DNA of 64,000 nucleotides, from positions 1,723,378 through 1,787,377 of the forward strand of contig BDGG01000002.1 in the NCBI GenBank assembly GCA_001949185.1, read 5' to 3'. This document shows positions 22,865 to 34,574 of the stretch, in pieces. Within the stretch, counting starts at the first letter, position 1, and the number at the start of each line of letters is the position of its first letter. Below the pieces are notes generated by a model, which was not told where the DNA came from, searched no databases, and saw only the letters and a program-made list of their open reading frames with translations. A program made the translations under genes and the position numbers. This DNA is from Ramazzottius varieornatus (lineage: Eukaryota; Tardigrada; Eutardigrada; Parachela; Ramazzottiidae).

Positions 22865-23290
22865 ACCGCGGCCTAGAGCACTGGGCCGCAGGTCCAAAAG
22901 TACGCTGGGCTGTGCTGCAAAACGTTTATGCCCAGTGGCTAAGCAGCTGTGCTGTAGATGCAAGTTGACCTGGTGCAACTGCGCGGAGCGCCGATGTACG
23001 TATTGGCGTGGTTTGAATTTAGTCAGTGAAATCGGTAGTCAACCTGGAGAACGTTGCCCTAAAGTGCGGCAAAGCTGAGACGGCTGACGTTCGAATGCCC
23101 AAAAATCTGTAATTTTTGATAGTTTTCGGTAGGTGCATCTGCGCGGTAGTCTATGGCTTTCTGCTGTATGCTGTGCTGTGCCGCACAAATTTCGTCAGTT
23201 CACGCGCTGCAGCTCTGCTGCAGCACAGCACAGCTGCATTGCAGTGCAGCGCATGCGGCCAGATTCCGTGCTCTACCGCGGCCACACTCG
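22865..23290. repeat. Inverted-repeat element, CTGTGCTG-rich
   Basis: ACCGCGGCCTAGAGCACTGG ... GGGCTGTGCTGCA at the left is matched, inverted, by TGCAGCACAGCACAG ... GTGCTCTACCGCGG at 23218-23283. The arms are imperfect and about 35-60 bp long. No coding content is seen inside, so a small non-autonomous transposon is likely. Confidence 0.4.
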
Positions 23291-23848
23291 GGTAGAATCG
23301 TGATTCATTTGGCCGGTCTGGCTCGCACCGTCTAGCTCACCGGGTTACCCCGAGAAAAATGAAATTTTCCCAAGTCATAAATTTCAGCGTAGCTTCGTCA
23401 CAGTGCCAGTCAGGCAATGAACCTATCATTGAAGGACTGGTGTGACGTACATACGTGTCCCTCTACCCCCCCCTCTAGTCTCTCTGATCGAGTACGTTTC
23501 GGCGCCGGGCGCAGAAAACGGAGAGGGGTATGTGGCAGGATCAGCCCTTTCTGCCTCTGCAGGCAGTACAGGTCGGGTGGCGTTCCGAAAATCTAATTTA
23601 CTCGCTGATTGGACGCCACAATACTGTATATAGATCTGTTGTATCCGAAATATTAATACGTACGTCGATTTCCGAACCGACCCACGAATAGGCCGCAGTT
23701 GTCGCAAAACCAAATTCCTAAATAATTAGACACGAAGTACAGGGCTTCGGGCGGTATGTGAGGAGAGCAAGTTTACGTTAGGAATTTTCACCCCAGCAAC
23801 CACAGCAAAAAGTGGTGCCATCTGTCGTGGTACCCTGACCGAAGCTTA

Positions 23849-24680
23849 ATGAGCAGAAAGGTAGGCGGTGGAGTCCCTCGGTTCTTCCAGCGAAAACAAG
23901 CCCTTCAACTGGACCAGTCTTCCCTTAGTCCGGTGAGTTTCGTTGTCGTTCCCTGCATGTGGATGGTTAGTGTTATCAGTTTCATCCAGAGAGTGTAATG
24001 AATTGATGGGCTGGTGCCCATTTCATGCATCGATTCCCATCAGAGACTTGTCCCGATGACCGATGCTAAGCGGCGCATCGCATCGCACCGATACACCGCC
24101 GATCTCTTGGATGTCCCCCTGCATATTCCTTCAACTCAGTTGGAATGTTGACTGACAGAAATAAGCCATCCTTCAGCCAGCTTTCATCTGATGGTAAGCG
24201 ATCTTGCGCAGCACTTTTTCACGCCGTTGCAGTCTACGTCTCCATCTCAGGCTGTCAAGGAACGGGAAGTCGGACTTATCCGCATGCTGACGACATGAAG
24301 CAATCTAAATTTAAATCACGGTCAGAAGAACAAATTGCTCTGCTTAAACTGTAGCGAAGGCTACGAGATGCAATCGCAGAACTGAATCGACTAAATAGCC
24401 ATGATTCTTGCGCAGCTTTTAGCGGTTCTTGCTATCTCTTTCCTTCTCAGTTACTAAAATCAGAACCAGACATATTCTTCGGTGCCACACGACAAATTCT
24501 TCCACTTCCTTCACCTCCCATAAGAACACTCAATCGCCTTCCGATCATTCGTCAGGCACTTAAATCTGAGCTGCGCATTACAGCGTGCCATTGTTCGCCA
24601 TTCCGAAATCGCCGTATTTATCACGGTGCTTTTCCGAAATCTTCCAATAACGATAGACTATTTTTGGATTTTGCTCTGTG
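23849..24680 (+). CDS. Weak candidate gene or decayed gene, unrecognised
   Basis: I do not recognise this. An ATG at 23849 opens a 28-codon stretch ending at a donor-like site (CCG|GTGAGT at 23932/23933). An acceptor at 24042-24043 leads in phase to a stretch beginning RLVPMTDAKRRIASHRYTA that stays open to a stop at about 24149. Further open segments follow, including one at about 24335-24400 with a Leu-heptad look (ALLKL, RRLRDAIAELNRL), but an in-frame stop separates its halves and the connecting splice sites are unconvincing. It may be a real coiled-coil protein that I mis-spliced, or a pseudogene. Treat as a hypothesis only. Confidence 0.2.
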
Positions 24681-27491
24681 ACCAACTGGAAATCAGATTA
24701 TCGGGAGGGAAAAACCAACATCAATTTTGCCTGGATGTGCTCTACTATTATCGTTCATTTGGATGAATATTTTTTCAAGAAGGTCGCGCAATCAAATTTA
24801 AGTGGGGGAATGTTTGGCCAAGGCAGATTTGACCGTCTTCTCGGCAGAAACTTATTGGCAAAGAGCAATCTGGGACGAGGGGGCCTTGAGGAGCGGAAAG
24901 AGCCGAGCGGACGGGCTGTTGCCAAAAGGGAGTCATCAGGAGGAATAGTTCAACGTCGTATTTGCAAGTCAAATCAGCCTCTATCGATCGACATCGCCCT
25001 CTCCCAACTTTTTCGGCATGCACTACTCCTCAACAACAAGCAAGTTAGTTTATCGACTTTTGGACTCAACGTTGGACGTGCGCATCCGGCCAGTGATAAA
25101 ACAACCGGCCGAAGGAAAAGAGATGGATGGACGAAGGGAGCTTGTTGTGACAGGAATGAATAGAGAGGATATATATGTGCATATATACGCAGGCGCTATG
25201 CTCCAGCGCCCAAATTGACTTTCCTGCCTTTTCTTCCCGTTCCCTTTTCCCCCACTACACACAGTGTTGGAATGCGCTCAAAATGGGTCGATGGCTGTCA
25301 AGTCTGGCCGAAGGAAGAAAGTTGGCCAATCTAAGGACTTTCGTACACTGCGCCAGGCCGAAAATAGAACAGGGAAAATGAAGGAAGGGGAGGAAGGAAG
25401 AGGCTAATACTCTGGAGGCCCATTCGCTGCTTGGACGCTGAAAGAGGAAACTTTACTACACTGCATGGGAAGGGATGGTTGCGGCGCAGCTTTTTTGCAG
25501 AAGTCCATCGATCGGTTTGTGTTATCGTAGGCTGTGGCTCGGGCCCATTCCCCGATTACTCTTTGCAAAAGCTGAAGCTCCAGTTTCAACTCTGGGTATA
25601 AACATTCCGGCTAGCTTCTGTGAGCTTGCAGCCACTAAAGGCAGTAACAGTATAGTGAACACTTGTCATCCCCATCAATATCCGACATTTATCCCTCCGT
25701 CCACCGCCGCAGACAGTCTGACATGTTGTTGTGGCACGCATTGCATCAGCTTCGGCACTTTGACCGATTAGCTCTCGGGCTTTTTACCCCATGTCTTTTC
25801 ACGAAGTCGGATGTGTGGCTGCCATAATGGAAGGTAAGTTATTCTGCTACAGCACAAAAGCGAGAATTCGTCCTGTTGATTAAGTTTCTCATTGAGCGGA
25901 GGTGTATCGTATTGTAAGTGCGACTGCGGGACAGAAAGAAGTTTATTGGGCGGATGTCATCATTTTGGGATATGTGCGATGGGTATTATACATGTGGGAG
26001 TAAAGTCTATTTTGATCCCACTTGCTTTTCCTATATTTACTTCCGCTGTCTGTAACACATTATCCACTAAACACCGACCAGCAGACAGACCAGCAGGTGC
26101 TAAAAATATGCTTGAACCCGCGCACATGTGTGTCACGCACGCAGCATATCTGAATTTTTCAGAACGAAGTTGAATGAGAATTGTCGTACGCAAAACTCAG
26201 TTCTTTCCTCCACTTTGCTCCGATGCATCTCTGATGCTCCTTCTGAACCAAGAACCTTAGCTTACCTCGCAAGCCAATCGGCGAAAATTCCTGCACAGTG
26301 TAGGAGAAAGTAGTTGTTCGTTACTCCAGAACCGTTTGACTCAAAGTAATAATTTCTTCTCGAAGACTCTGAAAGCTTTGAGATTTATAGAAAAAGCTCG
26401 CCGTTGATACTGTTGACTTTAGCTCAGTAGCATCTATAACCTGGTACCAGACGGGGGGACTGGCCTCGCGATAGTTGATTATTCAGAAGCTGAAATTTTC
26501 TTTGCTTGATCATCCTGAATAACAAACAGGCCTATGAAGCGGCGAGGCAAAATTTCTCGCTAGTCCAAGACGAAGGGAAAGGAGAACGCGGGAGTATGGC
26601 ATGATTGAATTATTGTTGACTGATGGCCAGTCCTAGCCTGAATGACTATCATCAATGGCGCTTCTGCCCATAATCAACCTAAATGTTGTCCTTTTCCCCC
26701 ATCCTCATTCTATACCGACTCCTTTCTCCTCAGTGCGTTCCAACAGCACAGCAACTTGAGAAACAGGATGGCTGTTCAAACAAGCTACACACTAGCCGCG
26801 TTGATTCACCCCACAAACATTCCTCATCTTCAATCAACCGTAAGCAGTACGAGATAATATAAAATGTCGCAACTTCATCCAACACACTTGCGTTTCTTTG
26901 AGTCATTGCAACTCCGGTCTTATTACCCTCATCCATTAGGCGTGCAATATTGGAATGGAACAAAAGTACAGATGTTACTGTTCACATCATCTCCTGGTGT
27001 CTATCGCTGCATTGACTGTACAATTCTGCATTGTTGACTTGCTTTGCAGGGCAACATGCAGAAACGAGCAAAGAAACTGCATTTCGCTACGAGCATTTCG
27101 GAAGTTCGCCATCATGCCAAGACAGTGGCCGGAGGGTCAATGCATCTTCCCCATCTAGACTTTCGCCACTTAGAAATTTATTCAGACAAGTGGACGGAGT
27201 GTTAGATAGGGCAAGATTCATTGACCAACGCAACCTGACCAGCTCCAAGTCCGCCAATCACAAGAGTGATCGGCAACAGGCCACCAATCCATGCAGTGAG
27301 GTAAGTGCCAGCGCCTGGCGGTGACACACAAATCGTGCCCGAAACCTCGGCGGTCCAGTCGTCTGTGCACTTTTGTTCCCTAGCAGCACACCAGTGGAAA
27401 AAAGTCGACATTGAATGACTCATCTGGAAGAAGGCTTGTGTTGTTGTTTTTTTTATAAAAATGGTAGATGCTTTTTTTCTGACGGTGAAAC

Positions 27492-30400
27492 ATGAGAAGT
27501 TTATGCGGGGAACATCTGAGGTTCATCTTGCTGTTATATCTGTGCAAAGCTCGGGAATGCGAAGTGTTGCCGCGCATTTCTCTAAACGGTATCGGTAGTT
27601 CTGCCGCTCGACAGGTGATGGAGGCCGTGCTGAGCGCCTACAAACTTGTGCGGAGTAACGTGGTAGGCAACTACACGATGGAGACACGTTTGTCCAGTCT
27701 CTTGTTCCGAGTAGTCGGCGGTCGAGATCCCGCCATTAACGTGTCGTTTGGGGCAGTTTTCGGGCAAACACCCGTCGACACCACCAACACCCTCATAACC
27801 ATCCCCGTCATGGCTCAGTCCATCGTCATCATCTACAACCTTCCCAACATCACCCTGCGTTTGGACAAGGCCCAGTTCGTCGGTATCTTCAGCCGAACCA
27901 TCAAACGCTGGTCGGACCCCAAGCTGGCCACAGCCGGCGTCCAACTGCCCGACGCTCCCATCGAAGTGTGGATCCGTGCACAAGGCTCGTCCGGACCGTT
28001 GGTCCGACGATTGATGGCCAAGTATGATAATTCGGACATGCCTGATAATCCGCGAGACTACTGGCCGCAGAGTCTCGACTATAGGACGGCAGACTCGGCT
28101 TTTGGTGAAGCGGGAGGGGTGGCGTTCTACAACAATACTATTGGTTTCGTCGGTTATTCCACCTACATGACCAGCTGTAAGGAATTGGACAGAGTTGTCC
28201 TACAGGCGGCGTGGATGCCGAATAGCGCAGGCGTTAGCATAGAACCGACACCGGGAGCGGTGAGTATCGCTCTAAGTTGCCTGTCTCGCTCCCAGTACAA
28301 GCAGGAACAGGAAGCTTGGGCCAGACGGAAAGACGGCAGACTGAAAATCCAACCGTAGAAAACTGCCGAAAAGTACATGGGTGTGAATTACACCCTTACG
28401 TACGTACTTCAGTTCCGCTGTTTCGGAATCGTCTGGCCCAAACTTTTTACTGGCTCAAACTTCCTTTTCGTACGTGTGGTGATATTCATTGCTGTCGTTG
28501 CAGCTGAAGGATAGCATGGCTCAACTGACTTTTGACGACAATTATCAGGAGGCCATTCTGGCCCCAGATGGGGATACCGCCTACCCCTTAGGTTCCTTCC
28601 TTTACGTTGTGGTCAGGAAGGTTTCCTCGGACGCGGAGGTCCAGCTGGACTGTGAGACGCAAGCCGAGATATTACGCTTTACCTTGTGGCTGGCGACGAG
28701 TGAAACTGGACGTGCCATCGCCAGTGACAACTTCTTTGTGTCCCTGCCACCCAACTTGCTGGCCACTGTGGTTAAGCCCGCTCTGCAGGAAATGCGCTGC
28801 GGATACGACAACTTGGGCGTAGTATGGGACCTGGTCAAAGCCGAAGTGGATGCCGAACATGCCGTCATCGAATATGGGTAAATCTTTCAAACCTAGGGGT
28901 GGAATGTTACTTGGAAGGCCGGCGAAGGAAACGCAGGAGATCGGGCTTTCAAGTGGCGCGGTTTTACGGTGGTTTTGCTTGAAAGCCTGCGTCACTTGAG
29001 CCAATCATCTTGTAGGTTTCGTTGCCTGCCTGCTTTTTCTGTTTGTCTACGCTTTGTACCAAGATATTCCGCGAAAGTTGGTGGGCTGATTTTGTGACAC
29101 CGCAGGTAGGTTGGAAATTGGATTGACCGGTGCTTTGCTGATGGTGGTAGCGTTAGTCGTTTGGTTGGCTCACAAATTGTGGCTGCATATGGTGATGTTC
29201 CGACAAGCTCAGCGGCAAATCTACGTGGTACCAGGGAGGGACATTGTTATTATTCATGCCTCGCAAGAAAAATACGAGCAGATGATGGTGGCTCGGTGCT
29301 TCATGGAAGGACGCGAGTCGCGACCCGTCTTTGTCGTTGGCGAGTATCAGGAAGACGTCGTCATGCTCCGCCGGATGGACATTGTCATTTCCCAAATCGA
29401 CATGAGACTTCGCTTGTGTCTGGTACGCTTGATGAAGAAAATGCGACATCCAAACATTGCGCGCTTTTATGGCCTGACACAAATCAGCGGATTTCAGTCC
29501 AAATGCTTCCTTATCAGCCAGTTCTGTAAGGTCCCCACCACATCATTAAAAAATTCGACCAAGTGTAACTAACCACTATTCTGGAAGGTCCATTAGGTGA
29601 TCTGAGAACCGCGTTGGATAACAAGCGAAACGAGCTAGACGCACCGATCAAATTTGGCATGACGAAAGGCATCACCGAAGGTTTACTCTTCCTTCACTCC
29701 AAGGGGATTGTTCACGGTAACCTCCGCAGTACTTCGGTGTACTTGGAAGCCGACTGGACCACCAAGATTTCCGACTGGGATCTGACGTCCATCGAGGTCC
29801 TCGCTGACAAGTTCCACAACCGGGAGCGTGTTGCGCGCTTCAACCTCAGCGAGCAAGAAGAAGCCATGTATCTCCCGCCTCTTTTGTGGTCAGCGCCGGA
29901 AATTCTGCGGGCCGTGGCCAAAGACCAAATTTTCCGCCCTACTAAAGAGTGTGACGTGTACAGGTGTGCTAACAGTTTTTGCGAAGTGGAAGGCTCAGAT
30001 GGCATATAATTCAAGTCGGTAACAATGGAAATGTGCGTTACTTGAGAAAACAGATTTGGCAAGACCTGTTTCTTCGAACCGGCGCATGCTATGGCAGCTT
30101 ATATCGAAGACTTGCGCCACTTGATAAAACATTGTCCACGGTTTGTTTCGTTCAGCCCCCAAATGAAATAGTATATTTTGACGTTCACATTTCAGCTTCT
30201 CCATCATATTTTTCGAGATCCTCACCCGTGATCTTCCTTACGACTACCACCTGGTTCCGCAAAGCATGACATACGACCGTTTACTAGCTATGGTCCGTCG
30301 TTCAAAGAATCCTCTTCGACCACTGGACTTCAAAGAGAAGGACCAGATCTGGCAGAATATCCCCAGGTCAGTCATCCAGATCATGAAAGCCGGCTGGTCG

Positions 30401-33030
30401 CCCGACCCCACTCGTCGACCGACCATCCATCACATTCGCGAGATCCTCCACGCTGTCAGTTCTGAGATGAAGCGCCTGGCTGATCTGACCATCGTTCACA
30501 CCCGCGCACAAATCGAACAGTACAAGAGGAACATTATCAAGAACAATGAAGAAGCGCTAGAGTTGATCAAGGATTTAGAGAACACAAAGGTGGACTTCCT
30601 GACGCGGTGGGTGTACGAACTGACCTTGAGTGGGCAGGTGATCGAACCACGATGTTATCAGGTCTTGTATGTTCTGCGCTGTGCCTTGGTCAACTACGAA
30701 GCTCTCTGTACTTCGACCCACGGAGATGCGGTGCTGTATTTTGTCGACCGGTTCTATCGGATTATTGACATCGTTCTCCCACCAGATCGAAATATCCACC
30801 GTTTACATTCTAACGGCGACGAGATTACTATCGTGGGTGCGCTCCCTGTAGGCGGTGTGGAGTACGCTTCGAAGCTGGCGATTCTCGCATTGGATGTTTT
30901 AGTCGCGGTAAATTTCAACATGAGTTCTACCCGTTTTCACCGATTCAAATTACGAAATCACCTACTGTTACACTATTTATACTTATCTCAAAAAAAATAC
31001 TGAATATGATATGTCTAAACTAGACAATTTCGCCAAGTGCCGCATTCCTCCAGACATCGAAATCGAAACCGTGCGCCACTTGGGAAAACCATCAAGCTTG
31101 ACGAAATCGTTTTCCCAAATGGTTCATCCTTTCGCCCAACGACACTTAAAGAAGTGCGCCGCTTGGAAAGACGATCCGGTCGAATTTGTTCGCTGAGCTT
31201 CCATCTTGCCTCAAACTCAGGATCTCGAGGGAAAGAAACCGTATCCCTTTGCAGGTTTGGTCGGCGGACTTGCTGGACATAGACTGGGACCGAATGGAAG
31301 TCAGGATTGCCTTGACATGTGGGCCCAGTGTGGCCGGGATTTACGGCAACAGCCATCGGTCTTTCACGGTGGTGGGTTCGGCTAGCGATGAAGCTAGCTT
31401 GGTGGAAAGTGCCGGTGCCACTTATCGCGTCCTGATGAGTGAGGCCTACTACGAAGCGCTCAAAATGTACCCGGACTTTACCGCCCAGGAAAATAACCAT
31501 GATAAGAAAGTCCTTCCTGGCGATCAGAAGACTTACTGGCTACGGAAGAAGGACAACTACAAAAACCAAAAGATTTTAGACGATATCGCTAAACTGTACC
31601 CACCACCCGACTCTCGAGGCATCGTGTCAGAAGATTTCCACATCCGGTCAGTCAGTTATGAAAAACTCATGTGATTGTAATTAGTTTAATTTTTGTTATG
31701 AATACCTTGTCTTCTTGCAATTTCAGATATTTTCTTTGAGATTCGATATAGGGAATTTCTTTGCAGGTCCCGCGATCGCCGCAAAGCTCAAGCAGCCAAA
31801 GCCTCTCTACAAGCAGGTCCCACCGGTTCATACATCGAGAAAGATCTCCGCTCAGGCTACCTCATCGAACACCGCGATCGCAGTAAAGAAACAACCAGCG
31901 TACTTTCCGTCGTCCAGACCAAAGACGCCCAGAAGAAGTCTCGGCCACGTTCCACCACCAAGGATCTCCGCAGCAGCAGCAACAACACACCCTCCGCTAT
32001 CTTCGGCAGTATGGTCGGTCCTCAAGGTTTCACCTTCTTGAAGGAGCCTTACCGCCGCGAGAAGATCCGACAACATGGCGCCTTCGTTCTCAACCAGGAC
32101 CATCTAGTCGCAACTATGCTGACCGGCCAGCTCGGCCACCGACGAGTTCAGCATGCCCAGACAGCTCTACTGACCGTCCCCAGTACGCACCACCATCATC
32201 ATCACCACCACATGCATCCTCACCGCCACCACTATCCTCACTCTCTCCACGGGTATGTACCGGAGCACGACAACATCTTCCTACGAGTGCCGATTGATGT
32301 GCGCCATGTTATGTCTGGACCTTCAGTGACTTCGGCGGCTTTCATCGTATCGGACCAACCTTCCGGAAGTCAGATCCTTCAAATTGACATTCCGACCGAA
32401 AGATCACCGCTGGGACAAACTGTGGTTGCTCGACCCACCAATAAACGAACGAGTCAGTCAGATGAACAGATTAAGCAGACTGCTTCGGAGGTTGTGGAGG
32501 AACTCGACCGAACTCGGTTGACTTCGACCGAACAAGAAACCAGCGAAGAAGAAGCCAAGAAGAAGGCCAAGCCTAGCCTGGTGGAGGAACGCATCGCCAT
32601 GTACGAGCGGAACATACACAAGAACCACGGGGAAGATTCGAGTCGTGTGCGCGTCAAGCACCATCGTCACAGTAAGAAGAAGCGACGGCGTAGCAAGCCA
32701 AAGCTAGCGCAGCGTACATCCTCCACACGGTCGGACAAGCTGCGCAAAACCAGCTTGTGGGTGGCGCAGTTACCCGACACTTCGGTCTTGCTGGAGGAAG
32801 ATGATCGCCAAGCCGAAGGAGCGACCGACGAAGAAAAGGAAGAAGGAAAAGAAAGCAGATCCAAGTCGCGGATTCGAAGAAGGAGTAAATGTCGAAGGAA
32901 GAGTACTCGATCGAAAAGGCGGAGAAGAACAACGGAAGGTCTGGCCGATCAGGAAGAAGGGACGCCCATATTGAGTGTGGAAGTGACGGACGACGAGAGG
33001 ACAACGGAAGAAGAGGATGAATATCTATAG
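27492..33030 (+). CDS. Receptor-guanylate-cyclase-like protein with PstS-like ectodomain
   Basis: Predicted single-pass membrane protein of 1433 aa. Exons: 27492-28259, 28504-28877, 29110-29525, 29588-29963, 30196-30907, 31255-31646 and 31767-33030, all in phase. A signal-peptide-like N-terminus is followed by a domain resembling bacterial phosphate-binding PstS (residues about 30-375; SLNGIGSSAARQV, FSRTIKRWSDP, AQGSSGPLVRRL, IGFVGYS). Next come a TM helix (about 385-405), a pseudokinase (HGNLRSTS, SDWDL), a dimerisation coiled coil (about 750-790) and a class III cyclase domain (about 796-1000). A 420-residue basic tail ends the protein. The cyclase has lost the first metal-binding Asp, the guanine-selecting Glu and the Asn/Arg pair (see findings), so it is probably inactive. 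Receptor cyclases normally carry an ANF-type ectodomain; this architecture is unusual. Introns 2, 4 and 5 hold palindromic repeats. Confidence 0.85.
28948..29002. repeat. Palindromic GTGGCGCA repeat (PstS-receptor intron 2)
   Basis: TTCAAGTGGCGCGGTTTTAC ... GCCTGCGTCACTTGAG. Inverted arms with moderate divergence. Confidence 0.65.
30025..30135. repeat. Palindromic GTGGCGCA repeats (PstS-receptor intron 4)
   Basis: An isolated right arm (ATGTGCGTTACTTGAGAAAAC) is followed by a fuller copy, GGCGCATGCTATGGCAGC ... ACTTGCGCCACTTGAT. Confidence 0.65.
31028..31165. repeat. Palindromic GTGGCGCA repeats (PstS-receptor intron 5)
   Basis: GCCAAGTGCCGCA ... ACCGTGCGCCACTTGGG, followed by AAAACCATC. 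A second copy is seen as ATCGTTTTCCCAAATGG ... AAGTGCGCCGCTTGG. Both retain the GTTTTCCC/GGGAAAAC outer segment. Confidence 0.65.
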
Positions 33031-33507
33031 TTGATCTCATCGATATAAAGCAATCATGGAAATTAAAAGGGTGGGTTAGCTAGCTCGATTAGTTCGACAT
33101 CTGTATTTATTACAGTGTAAACACATTATCGACTTCCGTTGGAGACATATTAAAAAGTGAACGCTCAGCATGTGAAGGATGATGGTTGACGTGTAAATTC
33201 CTCAAACGTATGAGGACCGTTTAGTACGTCTCTCCGGATCTTGAAGTTGCCCAGCCGATATCTGTCCGATGTCACTGTTCTATGACGGCTAATTGATCCA
33301 TCCAGTACCATGGAGAAGTGGTATGTCAAGACGGAAAACCGAGCTTGGGGATGGAGCAGCGTGTTAAGTGCTGTCCCACAAAGTTCTACTTTCCAGTCTT
33401 CAGATCTCGGATTACTCTTTTCCGGCTGAATTAGTTATTGGCATCGATGTATCTAAACTGCTAATGTGCAGATGTGTCTTGCGCGCTGAATTCTGAGCGT
33501 ATCCGAA
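33031..33507. other. Intergenic, receptor to globin
   Basis: A 477 bp spacer between two same-strand genes. It should contain the globin promoter. No recognisable element was found. Confidence 0.4.
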
Positions 33508-34411
33508 ATGGATATCGAGAGGCTGAAAGTGGACCTGGACGGTATCAAGAGCCAGCCGGGCCCAGAGCTGGACGAGGTCAGCCCGCTGTCCGGCCTGACT
33601 ATTAGACAGCGTCTCTTGATCGAACGCAGCTGGCGGGAAGTGCTGCAAATAGGCCCCGTTAAAGTCGGCATCGAACTTTTCAAACTGTAAGAGGACTGGA
33701 TTTCTCCTGATCTAACTAACTGCAGCTTTTTCGTGTACTGCATTGTGCTGCAGGTTCTTTTCGAGACATCCGGAGTACGTTCAGCTTTTTCGCGCTCTGC
33801 GGGAGATACCGCCCGACAAGCTGCAGTCCAGTGCGCGATTCAAAGCTCATGGAACCATTGTTGTACAGTAAGCCAATCACTAAACGTCCTGGTAAAGGTT
33901 GCGCATAATCGATTGAGTCTTTTTTTTTCTCAGAGCGATCAGCGGTATTATCGGTAAGTAAGCTGAATTTGCCGAAGATACTACTTGCTGTCAAGTCGCA
34001 ATCTTCATTTCATGACAGCTAATCTGGAAGACGGAGAGACCATGGTAGATGTACTGCAGAAAATCGGTCGGGATCACGTGCGTCGTCACTTGACACCTCA
34101 ACATTTCGAGGTGTGCCGTTTGATTCTGGTGCACTTCTCACTAGAAGTGCCTGACGTGAGAATCAGAACTTCTGATTGTTTAGAGTCCGACCCACAGCAA
34201 GTTTACATCTATCGTTTTACGTCCATTACAGAATTTGAAAGGCACCATCTTGCTGCTGTTGGAGACGGTGTTGGGAGAGGCATGGAGCGTTGAAGTGGCC
34301 AACAGCTGGCAGAAGGCCTTAGGCGCCGTCATGAGTACCGTTCAGAGTGCTATGGCAGGCGAGGAAACAATCCAGGACATTAAGCAGGCCTTCGGACAAA
34401 CCGACACCTAA
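33508..34411 (+). CDS. Globin
   Basis: Haem-binding globin of 194 aa from five exons: 33508-33686, 33754-33867, 33934-33953, 34019-34110 and 34232-34411. The distal (E7) His lies in ARFKAHG and the proximal (F8) His in IGRDHVRRHL, so haem ligation looks intact. FFSRHPEYVQLF covers the B-C region, and SW near LGEAWSVEVANSW the H-helix start. An N-terminal extension of about 35 residues precedes helix A. The introns near B12 (phase 2) and between helices F and G (phase 0) match the classic animal globin positions. Two extra introns bracket a 20-base micro-exon in helix E. The gene converges on NOS with 163 bp between stop codons. Intracellular, neuroglobin-like or generic invertebrate globin; subclass not determined. 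Confidence 0.9.
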
Positions 34412-34574
34412 TTTCCAGCTGGTCTTTGCGTAATTATTGTCACCATCGCTTCCGATCTATCTACGACAAATACGACACAAATCGTTTTCACCTTAGCTAG
34501 GCCTTCTTTGCGCGTTATGTACGTATGAAGTAAACTGATACCTTTGGGTTGTTTGTGTAAAAGAAGACGACGCT

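Larger units (their letters stand above)
22099..27491. other. Long intergenic region
   Basis: A 5.4 kb spacer between the 5' end of the 5'-most ABCC1-like exon and the PstS-domain receptor. It contains an inverted-repeat element at about 22865-23290 and a weak candidate gene at about 23849-24680. The rest has short frames without recognisable protein similarity. No tRNA or rRNA was recognised. Confidence 0.45.

Noticed and set aside
23153-23335. Cys/Ala-rich open frame
   Set aside because: It is produced by the CTGTGCTGCA-rich inverted element and is low complexity.
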